Assembly: GCA_028551475.1 (NCBI GenBank)
Contig: CM052361.1
Span: 2,363,501-2,427,500 of the forward strand
Direction of reading: 5' to 3'
DNA: 64,000 bases
Source: Casuarina equisetifolia
Lineage: Eukaryota > Streptophyta > Magnoliopsida > Fagales > Casuarinaceae
In this document: positions 1 to 10,477 of the stretch, piece by piece
Layout of the letters: the number at the start of each line of letters is the position of its first letter
Numbering within the stretch: the stretch's first letter is position 1
The notes under the pieces: generated by a model
The model's database searches: none
Told to the model about the DNA's origin: nothing
Seen by the model: the letters and a program-made list of their open reading frames with translations, nothing else
Made by a program: the position numbers and the translations under genes

Positions 1-169
1 AAAGAAATGAGCCTTCCAACAATATATAGAGATTTCACAATAGGCTACAAAAAAAAGGAGACATTCCAAACTAAAATAATAAGGAAACATACTTTAATTT
101 GAAGAAATTATTAAAATTCTTTGAAGCGTCATGGCGGCTCAATTTTGCTAAGTGCTTTGCAACCTCTAG

Positions 170-833
170 GTCATTGACTTCAGGCCACGACCCAGTACAG
201 AAAGTCACCCTGATCCCAAGGGGCCAAGCCCGTGGCTTAACCTGGTTCATACCAGTTGACGACCCCGATCTGGTCTCTAAGCAGCAACTATTCGCCAGAA
301 TTGTTGGAGGGCTTGGAGGTCGTGCGGCTGAGGAGGTCATTTTTGGAGAACCGGAGATCACCACAGGCGCCGCCGGAGATCTGCAACAGATCACTCAGAT
401 AGCAAGACAGGTATATGTTCTCCAAGAAAGTTGTTCTTACCAAATAAACAACAGAAATCGTCGTGGCTAACCAGTTGTCTTCTCCGAACAGATGGTGACA
501 ACTTTTGGCATGTCCGATATCGGGCCGTGGATGTTGACTGATCCCGTAGTGCAGAGCAGCGACGTGGTACTAAGGATGTTGGCAAGAAATTCCATGTCAG
601 AAAAGCTAGCAGAAGACATAGATTCATCGGTACGACAGATCATAGAAAAAGCCTACGAGGTTGCAAAGAACCACATAAGAAACAACCGGGAGGCAATTGA
701 TAAGCTGGTGGACGTGCTGCTGGAGAAAGAGACCCTCACGGGAGATGAGTTCAGGGCCATCCTGTCTGAATACACTGACATTCCTGCCCTTAAGACTGAA
801 AGAACCGCATTGCGAGAGATGATAGAAGCATAA
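170..833 (+). CDS. FTSH6: ATP-dependent zinc metalloprotease FtsH, C-terminal exons (FTSH6-like, partial)
   Basis: Plastid thylakoid FtsH proteases are membrane AAA proteases; FTSH6 is linked in the literature to LHCII and HSP21 turnover. Two exons are visible, 170..410 and 492..833, joined across an 81-bp GT-AG intron so that ARQ runs into [13 protein letters not shown]. The first exon begins just after the usual HEAGH zinc site ([20 protein letters not shown]), so the HEXXH motif and the AAA domain must be encoded before base 1 or be lost. The third zinc ligand, the Asp in [10 protein letters not shown], is present. [15 protein letters not shown] and the ending [12 protein letters not shown] fit FTSH6 better than FTSH2/8. 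Bases 1-169 look like intron, with an acceptor AG at 168-169. The visible frame is intact, ending at TAA 831-833. Whether the gene is complete upstream cannot be seen. Confidence 0.85.
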
Positions 834-1996
834 GTCCCACCACAAATGTACAGTCTTTGCAATAGTGCCTTCCATGTGCATGTGTAGGTCAGACGTAAAG
901 CTTGGTAGATTGATGGGTACATAAAGCTTATCTGTTAGTCCGTATAACGTACCTTTCTCATTTACTGTAACTCAGTTTCAAGCAAATTCATCTACGAAAT
1001 GTCCCAACCATCTTCCCACTGCTTGGTTCCCAAGCATTTTTGGTGCCGATCAGTACATCTTCACCACTAGACACTTTGTGCAATGATCTCGGCACACTTT
1101 TGTGAGTAATGATGCGAAAGTACAGACCTTAATAATTTAAGTTAGAATCTCCCAGTAGTTCCTTTTGAACTATCTAGTTTTTCATAATGATTGGTTCAAA
1201 GAAAAAATGAGCATTTGGAACAATGTGGAACTAATACTTATAGTCAAAAATCAATCTATTTGGATTGTAAGAAGCTATTTTGAAAGAGATTTTTTAATCA
1301 ACAAATACCTTGATCAATTGAAAAGAAGCGTTGCCTAAAACCTCAGTTGGGAGGAGGTTAAGTGCTAAGACTATCAAGTTCACTGACCATAATAGAAACC
1401 ATGCAGCCGAGACATTTAGTACATGCACATCCTGTGAGCTGCTCTTCATGGAAAGATTAGGGATATAGAAAGCAACTCCCCAAAATCAATCAACAATATG
1501 GAGACAAACTAAGAGGCACAAACAACCAATGCTTGAAGAGAGCAAGCCTCAGAGTTATTTGTCGAAAATCTGATCTCATAATCATTGAAATTCGTTTTAC
1601 AATTCTCCAGAATCATTAAGAACCGTAAAGTTGATTGCCCATCAGTCATCCTTCATGAGCCTTCAGGATGGTTAGGTTTGGTTGGCCGTGAAGTTATTTT
1701 CCAACACTTTTCTCTCGAATGATGAAATCTAAACCATTCATCATAAGCAAATGGTAGTTGGAAGTACAGTTATACTGACTAAAGGAAATAAATTCTTCGA
1801 CAAAAAGATATGAGCTTCTCTGGAAAGACCAAGTACTCTTCCCCATTTAAGTTTTGCACCGAGAAAAGGCACTAGTGTAATTGCCTGTCTGCTTGCCTCT
1901 CAAGTCGTTCAGCTGTCAGCAAACACAACACGGAAACTTTTAGGTTGGGCTCTTCTGATTAGTTGGCTCCATGGTTTCGGGCTCCCAGAAGAATCT

Positions 1997-2003
1997 TATA
2001 AAT
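1997..2003 (+). promoter_or_regulatory. TATA box candidate of the RNase T2 gene
   Basis: TATAAAT lies 51 bases upstream of the ATG at 2054. The transcript would have a short leader that includes the GA repeat at about 2036-2053. Spacing is plausible for a core promoter, but no transcript evidence exists here. Confidence 0.4.
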
Positions 2004-2035
2004 GCGGTGTTTTCACATTGCAGGAAGTGTCTTCT

Positions 2036-2053
2036 AGAGAGAGAGAGAGAGAG
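2036..2053 (+). repeat. (GA)n microsatellite in 5' leader
   Basis: An uninterrupted GA run ends directly at the start codon of the RNase T2 gene. Confidence 0.85.
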
Positions 2054-3946
2054 ATGAAGGGATCGTGTTGGATGGTCATTGTCGTCTTCCTGTTCCAGCT
2101 TTTTCAAGCGCCATTCTGTGCTGCTTACGGCCTAAACGTCGCTAAATACGTTCGAAAGGTGATGAACATCTCTGCATGTGGTTTCTTAGTTCTCTGAACT
2201 TTGCATTTTTCCTGCATTTGTTGATGAACAAAGGTGCTGATGGGTGGCAGGATCCGGCCTACCAAGCAAGAACAACCTCTGCGGCAAAAGAGTACGACTT
2301 CCTCTTCTTTGTTCAACAGGTGCTGCGTAAAGACAGTAACTTAAATATTTTTTCTCGTACGTTCAGTTCTGCTTCGTCTTGTCTAACGGGTTGCATAGCT
2401 CTGTCAAAAGCAGTGGTCGTTCACTTTGTGCGACGTCTCGTCTTGCCTAAAGCCAGCCAGGGCATCTTTCATTATTTATGGGCTCTGGCCATCTCTTTAT
2501 CCCGGGCAAGATATTGCCTACTGCGGCGGTGGTAGCAAATTTGTTCCGGAAGAGGTACTTCATTCTTAATTACCCTCTGTAGATAATATTAAAAAATAAT
2601 ATATTCATTTCATAATTTCTTCTCATTTGATGTAATAAGATATGTGCAAGAGTAAACAATTCTTTGTGGTGAGATTTAAGAGAAAGAAGGATCCTTCAAC
2701 CCTTAACTTTTAAATTGGACTTTTTGGCCTTTTAACATGGTATTTGAATTTTAGTTGAATTTGCTTTACCTTATGTGATATTGAGTCTAATATTGCTTAG
2801 TGTGTAAAGGCATGTATATAGAATAAAAGTCTTATATTGAATATATGATTTTTTGCAGTAAAATTTAAAATATATATATAATTCTTAAACTAACTTTTAG
2901 ATTGAACTTTTGAATTTTTAAACAAAATACATACTAAAAATAATAGTTATCTTATTACTATCTAATTTTGATATTTTCCTTATTGTTTAGATGTCATCAT
3001 ATCCTAATGATTATTATAATGAACTCTAAAGTTTAAATTAATAGCCAAATTATCAATTAAGGAGAACATTTTTTGTATTTAAACATTACTTATAGAATAT
3101 ATTTTTTTGATGTGCCACTTTTATCTTTAATACTTTTTCATACATTAAGCATATTTTTGACGGGTAGGGTGAATGCTTGCTTATGCACCGGATATATCTT
3201 AAAGACTTAAAATAAAACGAAGGTTGTTTTAATTTTTAACCTAGATAATATAGGGTTACAACGATAAAACGTACACGTTGGGGCCCCATGCAATTAGATT
3301 GAAAATAATGCTTTTACGTGTCGGTAAATGCTTTTGTTCTCTGTATCTTCCCAAAATGTCATGGGACAGATTGCAGGCCTGGAAGAAACCCTGAACGTCG
3401 AATGGCCATCGCTGGAGATGGAGGATAATTTCGGATTCTGGCAAGGTGAGTGGGAAAGACATGGAGTTTGCTCAGAAACTGTGCTCCCTCAACGTGAATT
3501 TTTCAAGGCGGCAATCACCCTCAAGAAAGAATACAGAATCATAGATATGCTACTGCAGAATGGTGATTCCTTGACTTCTATTCATTTGCATTCAAACCAT
3601 TAAAGTTTTTCACCGGAGACTATGACTGACAGTCGCCGGAAAATGGAAGGAGGAAGACTATTTGGACTTTCGACTGTGAATTTCATGGCCGACCTTTATG
3701 ATAACCAGTGTTTTCGACGCTGCAGGTATCTTTCCATTTGGTGATGTCTACAGACTAGACGCCATTGCTGAGGCTATCAGAGCAGCAACGGGACACGAAC
3801 CTCAGATAAAGTGCGACGTGTACAACCAAGTACCTGTTCTGTCACAGGTTTTCCTCTGCTTTAACTACAATGCCACCAAAATCATTGACTGCCCTCACCA
3901 AAAGAGATGCCAGTCTGATAGCATAGTGATCCCGTTCCATTCTTAA
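2054..3946 (+). CDS. RNase T2 family secreted protein, catalytic histidines replaced
   Basis: Five exons join in one open frame: 2054..2158, 2251..2319, 2414..2554, 3370..3562, 3726..3946 (242 aa). All introns are GT-AG; the third is 815 bp and AT-rich. A signal peptide is clear (MKGSCWMVIVVFLFQLFQA). Family landmarks are YDFLFFVQQW, a CAS-1 region reading FIIYGLWP (residues 77-84), WPSL, a CAS-2 region reading FWQGEWERHGVC (128-139), and the ending VFLCFN...IIDCPHQKRC. The usual CAS-1 is FTIHGLWP and the usual CAS-2 is FWxHEWxKHGTC. Tyr80 and Gly131 therefore stand where two active-site histidines belong; Glu132 and His136 remain, and Arg135 replaces Lys. RNase T2 activity is probably absent. 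Histidine-poor RNase-related proteins are known in plants (a Calystegia storage protein). The intact frame over five exons argues against a simple pseudogene. Confidence 0.85.
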
Positions 3947-5069
3947 TTCTTGAGAAGACAACTGTGAGAAAGAAAATAAGAAGAAGAAGAGTACTTTCCT
4001 TCTTTTTTTTATGTATTTATGATGAAATGGAAAGTAAAATAAATAGACCAACCTATCTAAGCAAGTCCCAAGTTTTAGGTGAGTTTTGACTTTATGACAT
4101 GGAGCATGAAGAGTGTGAGAGATGGGCGTTGAACATAAGACTTCTGACTAACAAATAAATAAAAATAATAATTTTTTCTATTAAAAATCAAGCAACCAAG
4201 TCACTAGAGTAAACATTACAAGTAAAAAATTACATTATACATAAATATAAGTTGTGATACTTACTAATCTAAAGATTAAAAAATTAAGGTAATATTTTTT
4301 AACATAAACCCAAAGATATTTGTTGGAACAGAGGCTCCATGGAGGTCCATCATGTGGCATGCAAGTTTCGGAACCTCCTATCATATCCGATGTCGGAAGT
4401 AATAATGATGAAAGGAAAATGTCAGGTGTCTTAAAGCCACTTTCCGTACGGCAAATGCACGTGAAAGTCAAGCAAATAGGGCTGCCTCCTTGCAAAGCCA
4501 CCTGCTCATTGATTGCAACCATTATAAGTTCAAATACCATGAGGTTCTTCCACTTCATACTCATTTTTCCGGAGACGATACGGTGTGGGAGGGTGAAAGA
4601 ATTCATATTAGTCCAAGGCCCCGGGCAAGGGCATGTTAAAGCTTAGATATGGGATCATCAACTGCATTTCTGTGTCCCAAATGGAAAGCAATGCTCCTAG
4701 AATGGGCAGCCAGCCAAACCCACGTACAATAGCTTTAAGTGGAAGTCCTATTATACATTGCAAACATTTTATGAAAATGTCTCATAAGATATGAAGAAAT
4801 AGTAATTAATGTTCTTAAAATAAGCAGTCAAATTTACATTGTTGGTAGACATCTAGTTTAGTTGGAGCTCATGTCACTTGAAATCAAAGAGGTTTTATTA
4901 GTTGCAATAAGTCAAACCTTTTCTTCATCACAAACATTTTATGAAAACGTCTAATATTCTTAAAAGTTCAAGTCTACTTCTCCTTGAAAGGTTTTATTGA
5001 GAAAAAAAAGTTATCCAAATTTGACATATTTTAAATATTCTTTTCAATATTAGATTTTATTGTTTAATA
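3947..5069. other. intergenic, AT-rich, with one unassigned GC-richer patch
   Basis: Mostly AT-rich DNA. A patch at about 4320-4640 is richer in GC and open on both strands (108 codons plus, 123 codons minus from 4235 to 4606), but neither translation resembles a family I know. It may be a transposon scrap. Confidence 0.4.
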
Positions 5070-5499
5070 CTAGTGACAATCCAAGTTTAGTATTTTTTTT
5101 TATTAGTAAAGGATAGACCTATTTGTAAATTGAGTTTGATTTTAATATTATATTAAAGGGTTAAGTTCATTTCTTTTCAAAAGATCTCATTAAAAATAAG
5201 AGTTATCTAAATTTATAAAACACATCGCGAGTATTTTTTCTTTTAACAGGAGATGTTGTTATCTAATAAATATTACTTGTAATTGGTTTATATATTTATT
5301 GTATATCAATACCATGCACTCCTTGTAAGTTTATTTTTAAGTATAAAATGAAGTTTTTTTATATAATATAAAAACTTATAATTCAAGTGAATAAAATTTG
5401 TCACAATAATAGTTAGAATGTAAGAGGATCTTGAATAACTTATTCTAGACTTTTTTACCTTTCTTATAAATTGGATTTATAGATGAAACATGAGTGCCT

Positions 5500-6060
5500 A
5501 GGACGCCATTCATTCTCCTTCGATCTTCATTTTGCTCCGGCAGAACTCCTCCATAAAACAATGTGGTCGCAGAGGGAGTCCAGAGAAACCATACTCAAAG
5601 CTTAAATGCTCATGAACTTCCTCCCCGCGGCAACCTCCTCTGTTTCGAGATGGTCCCCCTCCATGTACGGCGAAGTCGCGTGCTCCTAACGGAACGCCTT
5701 GATGATTCACGTACTCTTGATTCGTGTCGTGCTGTTGGGAAAGTGTACTGCAGGTTCGTTACTCCAACAAGAACGACGGTTTTCAAGCCAGTCCGTCCAT
5801 TGCCGACATTCCAAAGGAGGCCGAGTACAGCAGTGGTCCTATCGACTTTGAGATGGCAACAATCAATCCCATTCTCGGATTATGTACTATGTTTCCCGTG
5901 AACAAGGACATGGGTGAAATGGCGCAGAGCTTCCCATTGGTGGTAGAGATTGGAGATTGGAGATTGGAGATTGGAGATTGGTCAATCACCAGCTCCTCAA
6001 ACTCTGCTGTGAATGCTTCCCATTCACAGAAGCCATGGATTTAGTGCTTTGGGTTAAAAG
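5500..6060. pseudogene. unassigned decayed patch (pair with 19670-20290)
   Basis: Both copies share phrases such as VQRNHTQSLNAHEL on the plus strand and VHEHLSFEYGFSGLP on the minus strand. Each copy carries stops or frame changes that the other lacks, so it looks like a broken gene fragment. I could not tell the original strand or family. The plus-strand frame VGKVYCRxVTPT is also shared. Copy 1 has gained a short GGAGATT repeat at 5944-5980. Confidence 0.35.
5944..5980 (+). repeat. 7-bp tandem repeat (GGAGATT)
   Basis: About five direct copies of GAGATTG are seen here. The paralogous place near 20150 has a single unit followed by unrelated sequence, so the array expanded after the segmental duplication. 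Confidence 0.85.
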
Positions 6061-7830
6061 ATGCTCGTGCGGAAAGAAAGGAAACAAGCCTGTCCTTCCC
6101 TAGAAAATGCTCTGAGTTTTGTTTCCTGTTCTAAGGCTCACTACTGGGCATCAAACACCAAAAATCAAGAACTGGTATAGGCAAGATATTGAACCCAATA
6201 TAGGCTGATAGCTGCGCAGCTCCTGATTTATACCTGAAGGAAGTCCAAACATAGGAAAGTCCGTTGATTTGACGCACCAACATGTGGTAAAAATTCTGAG
6301 GCTGAAGCTCAACAACTAAAATTGCAATCACCAGTACAGGTAATCACAAAAGGTAGAAAAACACATGGTCAAAAACTATGTTATCAGAGTATGGAAAGCC
6401 GTTTCCAGATCCAAAATAAGATTGAATTCAAACAATCCCTTCTGATTCCATGAAAGTAAGATTGAGTGATGTGGTTGTGGATTCCAAACCAGAACCCTTC
6501 AGAGTGTTTTAACTCCTAAGATAAAGAAATGAAGTAGAAAACCAAACCACATCTCCCTGTTCAGAAATTCTGTCACGAATTTAAAATCGGCTTCTTATTA
6601 GGGAAAAGACCACTAACCAATGTGGCCATCTGACATTGAAATTTATATTGGTAGCCAGATCAGAGAAGAGGGGTTGATTGTTTGACGTTATAAAACGATG
6701 CCTTCCTCTACTTCATTTTGACACCCAGAAAACATGTCACTTTAAGTCTTTGGAACCTCAACAAGAGTAGGAAAAAGCATCTGTAGACAAGTGTTCTCCC
6801 AAAACATCTTGACGTCACAGTAGACATAAGTTAATCAATAAAAAATAGTACATATATCAAGCCATAAATTGGTCCAAGTCCAAGGGTAAAGCTATAAACG
6901 AAAAAAAAAAGAAAAGAAAAAAAAAGGGAAAACTAGTTTAAAGAAAGAATAAAAATATGGTAGTTGAAACCAAAATTGTACAGAACACAAGACATTACTA
7001 CTTGCAGTTGAGTTGTGCATAAATATCTCCACTTCCTTGAGCAAAAGTCACTTGGTTATGAGTTGAGAAGAACACTCAAACAGCCAAGAACAAAAATTTT
7101 GCAGGAAATGGAAAACAAGAAATTGTAAAGAATTAGACACTCATTGGCATTATAACCCACACCAATTGGGTTGTTGAAAGGTGGTACGAAAAGTGGGATT
7201 TGACGACAGTGATTCGATGGGCAAGTTAACCATTCTAGATTACTTAGGTTATTAGTGAAACTCTGATTGCTTTGATCAGAGGTCCAGTGGTCTTGCATTA
7301 CAAAGATAAGCAGAGTTTATTCTTACCTACAAAGTGTTAGTGACTAGCATTGTCCCTAATGTTTCCAATAAATATATACTGAAGGTGCATCTCAAATTGA
7401 TAATTTCTGAAGTTCACATGATTGATGAAATGTAATTGCTACTTTGAAATTTCAATTAAATATATTGGTCAAAGTCTCATCTCGTTTTGTAGAAATGATG
7501 ATACAAATACTGAAAATCATCGACCATTTGGATGCAAAGTTCCGTTAACGTTTCACTGTAACAACAACAGATTGCCTACACTATTAACATTTGGTAATGT
7601 CAAAACACCCAACATGTAACTTACATTAATCAAAGGCACAAATGGCCAGCAACAAGTAGAGATGTAGCAGCAAGCTCCTCAACTTCATCATAATTCCAAA
7701 TCCTAAAGTAGTGTGCCATAAATAATGAGATGAATGAGAAAAAAAATATCACCCTGATGTGCCCCTAAATGATTCATAACCATGCCGCGAATCGTCTTGT
7801 TGCTGATCTTGATGTCGAAGCACATTCCTC
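6061..7830. other. non-coding DNA inside duplicated segment
   Basis: No gene was recognised. The stretch matches 20290-21759 of copy 2, including the pieces around 6150-6330, 6960-7330 and 7390-7640. The part at about 7615-7650 recurs downstream of every F-box copy (16920, 21500 and 24200), so it belongs to the older F-box repeat unit. Confidence 0.5.
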
Positions 7831-8572
7831 TCATTTGTTTAGTACAACGAGGCTCTCTGTGTAACTCCAAACCTGATGGTAGTGACCTCCACATACTCGA
7901 AGATCCCATCGTTCTTGCCTTATTGGGTGACATAATACCAACCATCCATTCCTATCTCTTAGTAGAACTAAACCATCGTCCCGAAATTCCAACAGATGGC
8001 AAAGTTGTGGAAAGGGTCCGATTGTAGAAAACTTAGTCCAAGTCCCTTTCGGGCCACTCCCAATCATCACCCTTATATCAAACCATTTACCCCTATCATT
8101 TGCAAAAACCAAAGCTACAGAATCATTGATAACAGCAACCTCAAAAAAGCTATGTATTTCGCATATAGGAGGCAACAGGATCTCTTGGAACACCTCGTTG
8201 CTCATTCGAAGGAAAGCAAAAACCGTCGGTCTCTGTTACCACGCTCAAAAGCCTTCCAATATTGAACTCCATTTAAGTATGAAGGATAACGAGGGGAACT
8301 GACTTTATAAGCAGGATTAATAGGATTAATCACTTTCCAAGAATCAGTTCTAAGGCTGTATACCTCAACCAGGGAGCCCCGAATTCCCACCACCTTGTAA
8401 TCATTAGTCATAGGATCAAAGCCGAAGCCATAACAAGAAGTTACCAGCATGGGGTCGAGCATGGGAAGCATGGGAAGCATGGGAAGCACCTTTGATTCTC
8501 TGGTTGTAGGGTTCCACAATACCAGCCGATCGCTGATAAACTCTCCCACCCCAAACCAACCATGGAGACAGA

Positions 8573-8577
8573 GGATT
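8573..8577. repeat. target-site duplication, left (GGATT)
   Basis: GGATT precedes the left LTR and recurs directly after the right LTR at 14976-14980. Paralogs B, C and D show one copy at this place in an otherwise continuous sequence. Confidence 0.9.
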
Positions 8578-8974
8578 TGTTAGGACCAAGCTAGCTCTCT
8601 TAATCTGGATTAAACACAATCTTGGAGAAAATCGGGTAGAGTTTCCCCTAATTCATTGATAGTTACTCCCTGAATACAGTCAATACAACACAACCACAAC
8701 GCCTTCAACTACGGATCTCACAGCAGATAACAATAACGGAAATACAAGCTGAATGTAAAGGTGCAGGAAGGAAATTACAGGCAGAAAGTAAATGTGCTGG
8801 GAAAAGTAAATGCAGAAGGATAAAGGGTTTTTTTATCATCATCCATGTTCCCTCCCGTCTCTGTCCCTTTTTCTTCTCTATTAGGCTGATTCTGTTTCCT
8901 TACTTGCCCTTCTGTGAGTTCTCTCTTTTACCCTTTTCTAAGTCACATGTCCTTCTTAAGGTCCGGTCCTAACA
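8578..8974 (-). repeat. 3' LTR of the chromovirus
   Basis: 397 bp, bounded by the 10-bp inverted ends TGTTAGGACC and GGTCCTAACA. Its partner is 14579-14975. Confidence 0.93.
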
Positions 8975-8989
8975 ATCCTCTCTCCTTCA
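8975..8989 (-). other. polypurine tract of the chromovirus
   Basis: On the minus strand GAAGGAGAGAGGAT directly abuts the 3' LTR, the place where plus-strand DNA synthesis is primed in LTR elements. Confidence 0.75.
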
Positions 8990-9003
8990 AACAATCCTTG
9001 TCC

Positions 9004-10450
9004 TTAAGGGTTGATGTTAAAGGATGGAAATTGTTGACGAATATACTCAACGTCCTCCCAATTGGGGGGCAATCTCTGGATGCCCCGACCACTGGATCCA
9101 CAAATCTGTCCCTGGGCCATCTCCTCTATGAACCAAGCGGCACTCCAAAACCTTCTGGGTTCGACTAAGAGTCGCCCCTCTCCATCTATCACAGGAACAC
9201 CGGGGTATAGTTGACATTGCTAGCCAATAGCTCATTTTAATTGTGACACATGGAAGACTGGATGTATACGGGCATGTGGGGGAAGGACTAAACGGTAAGC
9301 CACCGCTCTCACTCGTCCTGAGATCATAAATGGCCCATAATACCTAGGAGACAGCTTGTAATCCTTCCTCTCTGACAAGGTATATTGACGATAAGGTTGC
9401 ACCTTGAGATATACGGAGTCTCCGACGGTAAAGCTTCTCTTAGAACAATTCCAATTTGTATAAAGCTGCATCCAGGCCTGACTTTTCTGTAAGTGTGACC
9501 TGATCAAATCTAGACTGTGAGCACGCTCTCTCAAGAAATCATCCACATCTGTTTCTCCTATGAGCTCAAAATTATGATATAGAGGTTGACGAGGACAGCA
9601 CCCATATAAGGCCTCAAATGGAATCATTTCAAAGGCGGTGTGATAGTTAGTATTATACCACCACTCCGTAAGTGGTAACCAAGAATGCCACCTTTTGGGA
9701 TGTTTGCTGCTAGAACACCGTAAGTACTGCTTAAGGCACTGGTTGACTCACTCCATCTAGCCGTCTGTTTAGGGGTGGTAGGAAGAGCTGCGCAACAGCT
9801 TCACCCCTAAGATCCTGAAGAGCTCCTCCCAAAACTTGCTAACAAAGAGAGGATCTCGACCGCTCACAATAGTGTTCAGTACCCCATGGAGCTTGGCTAC
9901 TCCATCCATGAAGACCGTGGCCACTTGGGTAGCCGAGAAGGGGTGTCGTAAGCCGATAAAATGGGCATATTTGGTAAAACAATCAACCACCACCAAGATG
10001 GAATCCTTACCCTCGCTACGAGGGAGTCCCTCGATAAAATCCATAGATATATCTTGTCATGCCTAAGTAGGGACCAGTAGGGGCTGTAACAAGCCAGGAG
10101 AGGGAACTCTTTCAAACTTATACCCGCAAAGTCGTAAGACCATGTATGGGGGTTGACGCCTGCCCAGTGTCGGAAGGTCAAGGAAGTTGCTGGCACACAT
10201 CACATTGAGCTACCCAATTCTGCACTGTCTGTCACATGCCCATCCAATAAAAATGTTGTTGCACTCTTTTCATCGTGCCTCGAATGCCTGAATGCCTTCC
10301 AATATTGGAGTTGTGGAGCTGTCGCACTATATGATCTCGTAAAGGCCCATGGCTGCCCACCACAATCTTATCCTTGAATCGAAGCACTCCCTTGACCAGA
10401 CGATAATCTGGATGGGCTACGGGATCAACCAATAATTCTGCCATGATCAC
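9004..10450 (-). pseudogene. retroelement integrase and chromodomain-like region, broken
   Basis: Three minus-strand blocks are visible. 10232-10450 holds the HHCC-type zinc region (HPDYRLVKGVLRFKDKIVV; HSGIRGTMKRVQQHFYWMGM). 9769-10044 holds the catalytic core (MDFIEGLPRS, VVVDCFTKYAHF, GRDPLFVS). 9232-9627 holds the C-terminal domain (YGPFMISGRVRAVAYRL, HPVFHVSQLK). Beyond it, at 9004-9192, pieces in two frames (LVEP, KVLECRLVHRGD, NWEDVEYIRQQFPSFN) together resemble a chromodomain. Stops and frame changes separate the blocks, so no working integrase is encoded. Confidence 0.85.
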
Positions 10451-10477
10451 TTGAATCCAAGAGTCCCCTTCATAACT

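Larger units (their letters stand above)
834..2053. other. intergenic: FTSH6 3' flank and RNase T2 promoter
   Basis: No coding region was recognised. The first part should hold the FTSH6 3' UTR and polyadenylation region. The last 100 bases hold a TATA-like box and a GA-rich leader for the RNase T2 gene. Confidence 0.5.
5070..8577. repeat. segmental duplication, copy 1, left part
   Basis: This stretch aligns by eye with 19240-22490 in the same order: AT-rich leader, the decayed patch at 5500-6060, non-coding sequence, then F-box copy A (its partner is copy C). Copy 1 resumes after the LTR element at 14981 and runs through F-box B to about 18230; the partner there is 22490-25530, ending in F-box D. 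Without the retrotransposon each copy is about 6-7 kb. Confidence 0.8.

Noticed and set aside
8914..9168. 84-codon plus-strand frame across the LTR end
   Set aside because: It crosses the LTR boundary antisense to the integrase tail and has no independent support.
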